Shown one piece after another: positions 23,473 through 28,953 of a stretch of DNA of 28,953 nt. The notes below the pieces were generated by a model that worked only from the letters and a program-made list of their open reading frames with translations, had not been told where the DNA came from and searched no databases. Source of the DNA: Casp-actino8 sp041159745 (lineage in GTDB: Bacteria > Actinomycetota > Acidimicrobiia > Acidimicrobiales > Ilumatobacteraceae); contig JBEAXP010000087.1 of assembly GCA_041159745.1 (NCBI GenBank), positions 1 to 28,953 of the forward strand, given 5' to 3'. Each line of letters opens with the position of its first letter. The first letter of the stretch is position 1. A program made the position numbers and the translations under genes.

Positions 23473-24251
23473 CAGAACACTCCTTCGTAGCTTCCGCCGT
23501 CGAGCTGAATGCTCTGACCGCTCAGGTATCCGGCCTGAACCGAGCACACGAACGCGAACGTGTCGCCCAACTCGTGCGCCTGTCCGAGGCGCCCGGCCTT
23601 GATGGAGGCGATCTGCTCGGCGCGGGCCTGCTCGTACGAGATTCCCTTCAACTTCATCGCCACCTGGGCCATCTGCTCCTGGCGAGCGGTGTCGAACCGC
23701 TCGGGAAGCAGTTGATTGATCGTCACGTTGTACTTCGCGACATCCTTCGACACGCCCTTCAGAACACCCGTGAGGCCGAGTCGAGTTCCGTGCGACAGAC
23801 TCATCATCGAGTTGGGCGACTTCACCATCGCCGAGCTGATGGCCACGATGCGACCGAAACGGCGTTCGATCATGCCGGGCAGGACCCGCTGCACGAACGA
23901 GAGCGGCCCCACGATTCCCTGGTGAACCGCCCGACCCCACTGCGATGGATCGAGTTCGGCGAACCGAACGGGCGACGGGCCTTCACCGTTCAACAACACG
24001 ATGTCGGGGGCTCCGCAGGCGGCGAGCAGCGCGTCGTGAACTTCGGTCGTGGTCGAGTCGCCCACCACCGGACGAGCGTCCACGCCGTACTTCGCGGCGA
24101 TCTCGGTAGCGGCCAGTTCGACATCGGCAGCCGTGCGGCCGTTGACGACCACGTTGACACCTTCGCGCGCCACGCTCTCGGCACAGGCCCTTCCGAGTCC
24201 GCGACTCGACCCGAGCAGAATCGCCCATCGCCCGCGAAGACCGAGATCCAT
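23472..24251 (-). CDS. Atypical short-chain dehydrogenase/reductase lacking the catalytic Tyr-Lys
   Basis: A 259-residue SDR-fold protein. The cofactor motif GSSRGLG is at 14-20 and NGRT suggests NADP preference. The catalytic Ser is present (AISSAM, ~139-140), but the YxxxK motif is replaced: SLSHGTRLGLTG aligns with SAYxASKAGLxG, putting Ser153 for Tyr and Arg157 for Lys. NNAG is also altered (LLNGEG). C-terminal features, such as NVTINQLLPERFDT and SGQSIQLDGG, are normal. Related SDRs with LSNGARAGLTG in this place exist, so it is probably a subfamily trait and not decay; the reaction is unknown. It is 4 nt after the dioxygenase gene and overlaps the monooxygenase start, so fully co-translated. 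Confidence 0.9.
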   Translation of the reverse strand: MDLGLRGRWAILLGSSRGLGRACAESVAREGVNVVVNGRTAADVELAATEIAAKYGVDARPVVGDSTTTEVHDALLAACGAPDIVLLNGEGPSPVRFAELDPSQWGRAVHQGIVGPLSFVQRVLPGMIERRFGRIVAISSAMVKSPNSMMSLSHGTRLGLTGVLKGVSKDVAKYNVTINQLLPERFDTARQEQMAQVAMKLKGISYEQARAEQIASIKAGRLGQAHELGDTFAFVCSVQAGYLSGQSIQLDGGSYEGVF

Positions 24252-24255
24252 GTCG

Positions 24256-25212
24256 TCAGCGCAGTCCGAGGGCTTCGCGCGCGGCAGCGATCTGCTTCAC
24301 GTCGGGCGGATTCAAGAACGCCTCCGGCGGATCCTTCGGACCCCACACCGAGAAGCCGGCCGGGCCATCGGCGCCGTTCCAATCGTCGCGGCGATGCACC
24401 CGATCCCACTCTTCGTCATCGACGATCTGATCCATGTCGGAGAAGAACTCGAACATGTTCCCGGCCGGATCGGTGAGATACCAGAAGACGTTCGAACCGA
24501 GATTGTGCCGACCGACCCCAACCACGTCGGCCGACGGATTCTCGGCGAGCACCGCGGTACCGCATTGACCGACGGCGTCGATGTCGTCGACCTCGATCGC
24601 GTAGTGGTTGAGATACGACGTGGGGCCGGGCTGGATCAGCAGATTGTGGTGATCGGACTCGACGCGCATGAACGTGAGCATGCCCTTGAACATGCAGTCG
24701 GAGACTCGGAAACCGAGCGTGTCCACGTAGAAATGAGCGGCCTGCTTGAACATGGGTGTGGCCAGAACCACGTGGCCCACGCGCCGCGGAGGCGGCGGCG
24801 TCTGATCGGCCACCGCGTCCGCACGTTCGGTGGTGCGGATCCGCTCACCCGGGCCGTTGAAGCTGCGGCGCTGCGGCGGTACGAGCGGGTGCGGGGCGCC
24901 GACGTCGATCACGATCGCGTGTCCGAACACGGGATCGGCGCACGAAAGAGTCGTTCCCGACAGCGTCGCGGCCACGCCAGCTTCCGACAAGCGAGACGAC
25001 AGCGCGGCGAGATCCGCCTCGGTCTCGCACGACAGGTGCAACTTCGACAAATGACGGTACGAACCCTCTTTGACGGTGATCTGAACCGGCCGGTCGGCCG
25101 TGCCCAGAACATCGGAGCTCGTGCGGGTCATGCCCCGGCGAAGCCAGAAGTCGAACGTTTCATTCGGATTCGGGACCGAGAGCTCGATGTCGAGCAATCC
25201 GTTGAGGGCCAT
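24256..25212 (-). CDS. Type I extradiol dioxygenase, VOC family (second copy)
   Basis: A 318-residue two-domain ring-cleavage dioxygenase. Iron ligands are His147 (VGHVVLA), His203 (NHYAIEVDD) and Glu255 (NMFEFFSD); His188 (SDHHNLL) is the expected acid-base histidine. The N-terminal VOC domain (~5-110) has no ligands. It shares the GRHxxGSNxFWYLxxPxG and FSDMDxIxDDxEW patterns with the copy at 5139-6071, so the two are paralogs serving different operons. The Shine-Dalgarno AGAGGAG lies before ATG 25212, which overlaps the stop of the upstream gene by 1 nt. With the HsaA-like hydroxylase it forms a plausible hydroxylate-then-cleave pair. Substrate not known. Confidence 0.9.
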   Translation of the reverse strand: MALNGLLDIELSVPNPNETFDFWLRRGMTRTSSDVLGTADRPVQITVKEGSYRHLSKLHLSCETEADLAALSSRLSEAGVAATLSGTTLSCADPVFGHAIVIDVGAPHPLVPPQRRSFNGPGERIRTTERADAVADQTPPPPRRVGHVVLATPMFKQAAHFYVDTLGFRVSDCMFKGMLTFMRVESDHHNLLIQPGPTSYLNHYAIEVDDIDAVGQCGTAVLAENPSADVVGVGRHNLGSNVFWYLTDPAGNMFEFFSDMDQIVDDEEWDRVHRRDDWNGADGPAGFSVWGPKDPPEAFLNPPDVKQIAAAREALGLR

Positions 25213-25574
25213 CAGCTCTTCTCCTCTTGATCCATTGTCTCCCACACCTCGGCCAGCACCCGCGAGGCGCTCACCGCCACGGGCCAACCCGCGTAGTGGG
25301 CCACATGGGTGATCATCGCCTCGAGCGTGTCGCGCGAGATACCGAGGTTGCGCGCCCCACGAAAGTGCAAGAACTGCTCGGACTCGCGGCCGAGGGCGAC
25401 GAGCACGGTGCACGTGACGAGCGAGCGCTGCTCGAGCGCCAACCGCGGGTCCTGCCACACGTTGCCGAAGAGATGATCGATCGTGTGGGCCAGCAGATCG
25501 GGGCTCACACCCTTGGTGGGCGGCGCCCCCTTGAAGAGTCGGCCGGCCAGTTCTCGTCCTTGTTCGCGTGTCAT
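25212..25574 (-). CDS. Carboxymuconolactone decarboxylase (CMD)-family protein
   Basis: A 120-residue all-helical protein of the AhpD/PcaC family. The core LFGNVWQDPRLALEQRSLVTCTVLVALG, then FRGARNLGISRDTLEAMITHVAHYAGWP is characteristic. The AhpD CxxC redox pair is absent (there is a single cysteine), placing it on the decarboxylase-like side, similar to PcaC, which acts on gamma-carboxymuconolactone in protocatechuate breakdown; many members have other or unknown roles. It is the first gene of the four-gene operon, with a very strong Shine-Dalgarno, GGGAGGGG, 6 nt before ATG 25574. The MarR gene is divergent across 70 bp containing a palindrome. Confidence 0.88.
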   Translation of the reverse strand: MTREQGRELAGRLFKGAPPTKGVSPDLLAHTIDHLFGNVWQDPRLALEQRSLVTCTVLVALGRESEQFLHFRGARNLGISRDTLEAMITHVAHYAGWPVAVSASRVLAEVWETMDQEEKS

Positions 25575-25595
25575 CGAATTCCCCTCCCGGCGAGA

Positions 25596-25613
25596 TAGTA
25601 CGATGTCGAACTA
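25596..25613. promoter_or_regulatory. 18-bp imperfect palindrome, candidate MarR operator
   Basis: TAGTACGA-TG-TCGAACTA: 7 of 8 arm positions pair. It lies in the 70-bp divergent region between the CMD operon and marR. On the minus strand TACTAT (25600-25595), a good -10 box for the CMD operon, overlaps it; on the plus strand TACGAT (25599-25604) could serve marR. Size and place are typical for a MarR site. Confidence 0.5.
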
Positions 25614-25644
25614 ATTCGCGTCAACCGAAGTTCTGGAGATCGAC

Positions 25645-26157
25645 ATGGGCCCGAACGAGATCATCGACGACACCATCACCACCTGGCGGGATTGCCGCCC
25701 CGATGTCGACACCACTGGCATGGACTTGGTCCTCCGCATGACCTCGTTGGTCCGACTCAGCGCCGCCCGCATCCAGGATCAGTTGAGCGACTTCGGCATC
25801 ACGCTGTCGGAGTTCGACGTGCTGGCCACGCTGCGGCGCTCCGGTTCCCGCGCCGAACTCACGCCGTCGTACATCGCGGAAGTGGGCATGGTGAAGCCGA
25901 GTGGACTCTCCCACCGGCTCGCGCGACTCGAGCGGGCCGGATTCATTTCGCGCACCGTCGACCCCGAAGATCGCCGAAGCTGGCTCATTCGAATCACACC
26001 GGCCGGCCGCCGAATCGCCGACCAGGGAATCGACATCATCGCCGCTGCTCACAACGAGTTGATGCGCGACCTGAGCGCGACGGATCGGAGGACGCTCGGC
26101 CGACTGCTGACTACGCTCGGCTCGGCGGTGAGCACGGACACGGAGGTGGGGGTATGA
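25645..26157 (+). CDS. MarR-family transcriptional regulator
   Basis: A 170-residue winged-helix regulator, slightly longer than usual (~140-160) at the N-terminus. The DNA-binding region runs ~55-110: FDVLATLRRSG, SYIAEVGMVKPSGLSHRLARLERAGFI, and the wing RTVDPEDRRSWLIRITPAGRR, which is the standard MarR DRR wing. Members usually bind phenolic or CoA-linked ligands and leave DNA when bound. It is divergent from the CMD-dioxygenase-SDR-monooxygenase operon, with a palindrome between, so it probably represses that operon and itself. A GGAG ribosome site is 6 nt before ATG 25645. The stop overlaps the swivel-protein start in an ATGA. Confidence 0.93.
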   Translation: MGPNEIIDDTITTWRDCRPDVDTTGMDLVLRMTSLVRLSAARIQDQLSDFGITLSEFDVLATLRRSGSRAELTPSYIAEVGMVKPSGLSHRLARLERAGFISRTVDPEDRRSWLIRITPAGRRIADQGIDIIAAAHNELMRDLSATDRRTLGRLLTTLGSAVSTDTEVGV

Positions 26158-27824
26158 CCGAACGGCTCGAGTGGAACGCACCCGGTCCCGGGCGATGGGC
26201 GCTCGATCGCTCGCACATCAATCAGCCGGCCACGCTGATCTGTCAGCGCATGCACCGAACCGATGTGTCGCGTGGAACCCGCGAGATGTTCGAGCACATC
26301 GGAGCGCCTCTCGACGCTCTCGAGTTCCGATTCGTGAACGGTCTCGCCTACTCGCGCATCCGGCCCCTCATCGCCCCCGACAAACCGGCGGCCAAACTTC
26401 CACCCCTCCCCCTGCTGAAACTGGCCGTGCGACTGCACCCTGCGATGCGCAAGCGGCGCAAGACCGCCGAGCGCATGCCGGTGGAGCGACCGTGGCGAGC
26501 CGTGGTGGACGAATGGCATCGCCCCGGTGGTCGACGCGATCAGGTCACGGCTCGGAATCTTCAACTACAGGACGTCGATCGAGCGTCGCTCAGCGACGAA
26601 CAGGCAGTCGCTCATGCCCGCGCCACGATCGCCCACGCCCACGAGATGATGCACCTCCACTTCTGGCTGCACGGCTTCGATCTCGGACCGATCGGCTTCC
26701 TCCTCCATTCGGCCGACTCCTGGGGAGTCGAGCGCAGCGAACTGGTTCCCCTTCTCGAAGGTGCCTCGCCCTCCACCTCCGAGGCCGAGCGCGTCCTGCT
26801 CGGTATCAAGAAGTTGATCGACGCGTCGGGTCGCCAACCGCGCGACCTCGAGGAAGCGCGGGCGATCTCCGGCGACACCGCGGCCGCTGTCGACGCGTTT
26901 CTCCGTGTGCGCGGCACGATGATCTTCTCGCGCTACGACATCGACGGGCTCTGTCTGAGCGAGGCCCCCGACGTGTTGTTCGCGTCGATCATGTCGGCAC
27001 GGGACGAGAGCGGGAAGGCCGCCGAGGTGACCGAGCGAATCGGCCGGCTCACGCAGCAGGTGCGCGAGCGCATTCCGGCCCATCTCCGTGCCGACTTCGA
27101 CGAAAAGCTCACCGAGGCCCGTGCCGCGATGGACCTGCGCGACGACAACGGACCGCACACTCTCGAGTGGCCCAACGGGTTGATGAGGCTCGCGCTCCTC
27201 GATGTCGGACGCCGTCTCGCCGCACGCGGCCTCGTGCACGACGCGAGCCACGCCCTCGAACTCGACGAACCCGAGATCACCGTCGAGCTCTTCGCCGGAC
27301 AGGGTCCCTCGGCCGACGAGCTCGCTCGGCGGGCTCATTGGCGAGCCACCGCCGACGTCTCCGACGCCCCGCGAGTGCTCGGCACTCCCGAGCCCCCGCC
27401 GCCGCTCCACGTCTTGCCCGCCGCCATGGCCCACATCGCCGGAGGAATGCAGGCGATCCTGGCCGAGGCGGGCCTCGACGGCGAGGTGCGCACCACCGGT
27501 CTCACCGGCATCGGCGTGGGAAATGGCGTGCACCGCGGTCGCGTGTGTCGCGCCGATTCACCCGAGGACGCGATCGCCAACTTGCAGGACGGCGATGTTC
27601 TCGTCGTCCCGTGCACGACCCCGGCCTACAACATGGTCCTCGCCATGGCCGGCGCGGTCATCACCGCCGAAGGCGGCGTGCTCAGCCATGCCGCGGTCCT
27701 CGCGCGCGAGCTCGGAATTCCCGCCGTCATCGGTGCACCACAAGCGATGAACGAGTTGCGCGACGGCATGATCGTCGACGTCGACGCGACAGCCGGCGAG
27801 ATTCGCGTCGTGGCCAATTCCTGA
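26154..27824 (+). CDS. Phosphohistidine swivel (PEP-utilising mobile) domain protein without ATP-grasp
   Basis: A 556-residue protein. The C-terminal ~90 residues are the PEP-utilising mobile (swivelling) domain: AITAEGGVLSHAAVLARELGIP with His512 as the phosphorylatable histidine. In PEP synthase, phenylphosphate synthase and rifampicin phosphotransferase this His carries phosphate between a nucleotide-binding ATP-grasp domain and a substrate site. Here the N-terminal ~450 residues show no ATP-grasp motif; they are helical, with a His-rich stretch AHAHEMMHLHFWLHGF near residue 160, similar to the middle part of such enzymes. A separate ATP-grasp partner may therefore be required, or the His may not be phosphorylated. 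It is coupled to marR by a 4-nt overlap and followed after 2 nt by a monooxygenase. Function inferred only at domain level. Confidence 0.82.
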   Translation: MTERLEWNAPGPGRWALDRSHINQPATLICQRMHRTDVSRGTREMFEHIGAPLDALEFRFVNGLAYSRIRPLIAPDKPAAKLPPLPLLKLAVRLHPAMRKRRKTAERMPVERPWRAVVDEWHRPGGRRDQVTARNLQLQDVDRASLSDEQAVAHARATIAHAHEMMHLHFWLHGFDLGPIGFLLHSADSWGVERSELVPLLEGASPSTSEAERVLLGIKKLIDASGRQPRDLEEARAISGDTAAAVDAFLRVRGTMIFSRYDIDGLCLSEAPDVLFASIMSARDESGKAAEVTERIGRLTQQVRERIPAHLRADFDEKLTEARAAMDLRDDNGPHTLEWPNGLMRLALLDVGRRLAARGLVHDASHALELDEPEITVELFAGQGPSADELARRAHWRATADVSDAPRVLGTPEPPPPLHVLPAAMAHIAGGMQAILAEAGLDGEVRTTGLTGIGVGNGVHRGRVCRADSPEDAIANLQDGDVLVVPCTTPAYNMVLAMAGAVITAEGGVLSHAAVLARELGIPAVIGAPQAMNELRDGMIVDVDATAGEIRVVANS

Positions 27825-27826
27825 CG

Positions 27827-28953
27827 ATGCGCGTCGTCATCGTCGGAGCCGGCATCGGCGGACTGGCCACGGCCGCACTGCTCAGCCGTGAGGGCCATCA
27901 CGTCACCGTCGTGGAAACGGCCCGCGAACTCGGCGACGTGGGCGCCGGCATCCAGATGAGTCCCAACGGAGTCCGTGTACTCGATCGACTCGAACTCGGT
28001 GCCGCGGCCCGGGAGATCGGTTGCACCCCCGACCGCATCGTGATTCGCCGTTGGCGCGACGACAGCGAATTGATGACGATGCCCATGGGAGATCTCGCCC
28101 GGCAGCGATGGGGCCAGCCCTATTACTCGATGTATCGACCCGAGGTGATCGAGATCCTGGCGTCGCGATGCGATGGGGTCGACCTTCGCCTCGGGTCACG
28201 CGTCGTCTCCGTCGATCACGACGCCCCGAGCGTCACGCTCGCCTCCGGTGAAAGCATCTCGGCCGATGTCGTCGTGGGTGCCGACGGCATCCACTCGGTC
28301 GTGCGCAACAGCGCGTTCGGTCGGCAGTCGACGCGCTTCAGCGGTTTCGTGGCCTACCGAGCACTCGTGCCCCGAGCCGAGGTGGACGACCTCCCGGTGG
28401 AGGTGACCAACCGCGTCGGACCCGACGCGCACATCGTCAGCTACTTCGTGGGTCGGGAGCGTCGGTTCCTCAATCTCGTCTGCATCTACGAGGACCGCGA
28501 ATGGGACGTCGAGTCGTGGAACGAGCCGGGCGATCCCGAGGTGTTGCGCGCGCGTTTCGCCGACTGGTCGCCATCCGCGCTCCGAGTTCTCGATCGAGTA
28601 CGCGAGCCGGTGTTCCGCTGGGCCCTGCACGATCGCGAACCACTGGCGCGCTGGTCGCGGGGCGCCACCACACTGCTCGGCGATGCCTGCCATCCGATGG
28701 TGCCGTTCATGGCCCAAGGCGCGTGTCAGGCACTCGAGGATGCGGCCGAACTCACCGATGCCTTGTCGACTCATGACGATGTGCGCGAAGCGCTCGACGA
28801 GTACGAGTCCCGGCGCCGTCCCCGAACCGCCGACATCCAGAGTCTTTGGTTCGCCAACGCGACCACCTACCACTTGCACGACGGGCAACCGCCGGACCAC
28901 CGCGCCGCCGCTTACGCCGCGGCGTCGCTTTGTTCCTGCGGTTGCCCGTCGTG
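27827..28953 (+). CDS. FAD-dependent monooxygenase, salicylate hydroxylase-like (3' end missing)
   Basis: At least 361 residues of a class A flavin hydroxylase. The FAD motif GAGIGG is at 7-12; the DG motif VVGADGIHSVVR is intact; the GD motif reads LLGDACHPMVPFMAQGACQALEDA. VSYFVGRERRFLNLVC and WNEPGDPEVLRARFADW are typical of the salicylate 1-hydroxylase/6-hydroxynicotinate-type group, which converts aromatic acids to catechol-type products. It would supply a dihydroxylated ring to an extradiol dioxygenase such as the one in the divergent operon (inference). Start ATG 27827, 2 nt after the swivel gene. No stop is reached. Translation after ~28911 falls in the fold-back palindrome and should not be trusted. 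Confidence 0.9.
   Translation, partial: MRVVIVGAGIGGLATAALLSREGHHVTVVETARELGDVGAGIQMSPNGVRVLDRLELGAAAREIGCTPDRIVIRRWRDDSELMTMPMGDLARQRWGQPYYSMYRPEVIEILASRCDGVDLRLGSRVVSVDHDAPSVTLASGESISADVVVGADGIHSVVRNSAFGRQSTRFSGFVAYRALVPRAEVDDLPVEVTNRVGPDAHIVSYFVGRERRFLNLVCIYEDREWDVESWNEPGDPEVLRARFADWSPSALRVLDRVREPVFRWALHDREPLARWSRGATTLLGDACHPMVPFMAQGACQALEDAAELTDALSTHDDVREALDEYESRRRPRTADIQSLWFANATTYHLHDGQPPDHRAAAYAAASLCSCGCPS
28877..28953. repeat. 77-bp inverted repeat ending at the last base
   Basis: Arms 28877-28911 and 28919-28953 pair at 30 of 35 positions around a 7-nt centre (TTACGCC), with the outer 16 bp perfect. All five differences are the same kind: the right arm has T where a copy of the left arm would have G (28925, 28929, 28930, 28933, 28937). 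It lies within the monooxygenase coding region. Most likely a fold-back assembly artefact at a contig end. Confidence 0.85.

Noticed and set aside
1..28953. CRISPR arrays, tRNA genes, insertion sequences, attachment sites
   Set aside because: Looked for spaced direct repeats, cloverleaf-like segments, transposase or integrase motifs and flanking inverted repeats; none seen apart from the terminal palindrome.

Overview
The window is 28,953 bases of GC-rich, gene-dense DNA with no tRNA, rRNA, CRISPR array or insertion sequence visible. Gene content suggests a free-living, probably aquatic actinobacterium of the Acidimicrobiia type. The reasons are a heliorhodopsin close to the actinobacterial type protein, many acyl-CoA and aromatic catabolism genes, and transcription units that mostly start leaderless, with a TAnnnT-like -10 box 6-8 nt before the start codon. 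The lineage is an inference. Twenty-nine protein genes are supported. Both ends cut a gene. No gap between genes reaches 300 bases; the largest is about 115.

Layout. 1-290 (-): start of a TauD/TfdA dioxygenase. 347-3649 (+): unrecognised helical protein, MFS transporter, Nudix hydrolase and an aryl-alcohol-type zinc dehydrogenase. 7580-3656 (-): tight operon of GntR regulator, FAH-family hydrolase, extradiol dioxygenase and MhpA-like FAD monooxygenase, which reads as a hydroxylation plus meta-cleavage module. 7650-9388 (+): phytanoyl-CoA-dioxygenase-like protein and a metallo-beta-lactamase-fold hydrolase. 11452-9372 (-): acyl-CoA dehydrogenase and MOSC protein. 11512-11919 (+): cupin. 15845-11938 (-): acyl-CoA synthetase, sarcosine-oxidase-like flavoprotein and cytochrome P450. 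15933-16709 (+): alpha/beta hydrolase. 17510-16740 (-): heliorhodopsin, divergent from 17625-19544 (+), an SdsA-type alkylsulfatase, followed by a DoxX-like membrane protein. 22326-19926 (-): MFS exporter, TetR regulator and inorganic pyrophosphatase. 25574-22351 (-): carboxymuconolactone-decarboxylase-like protein, a second extradiol dioxygenase, an atypical SDR and an HsaA-like flavin monooxygenase. 25645-end (+): MarR regulator, a phosphohistidine swivel-domain protein without ATP-grasp, and a salicylate-hydroxylase-like monooxygenase cut by the window end.

How it fits together. Two separately regulated aromatic ring-opening modules (GntR- and MarR-associated) carry paralogous type I extradiol dioxygenases and different hydroxylases. 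Between them lie genes for activating and oxidising hydrophobic acids (P450, CoA ligase, acyl-CoA dehydrogenase), desulfating alkyl sulfates and exporting toxic compounds. The heliorhodopsin shares a promoter region with the alkylsulfatase.

Most notable: the heliorhodopsin and its neighbour; the orphan swivel protein; an SDR without its catalytic Tyr/Lys; an FAD monooxygenase whose DG motif reads Cys-Gly; palindromes overlapping the GntR and MarR promoters; a consistent leaderless promoter pattern; and a 77-bp fold-back palindrome ending exactly at the last base. In that palindrome all five arm differences are G-to-T, so the final ~40 bases are probably a contig-end artefact.
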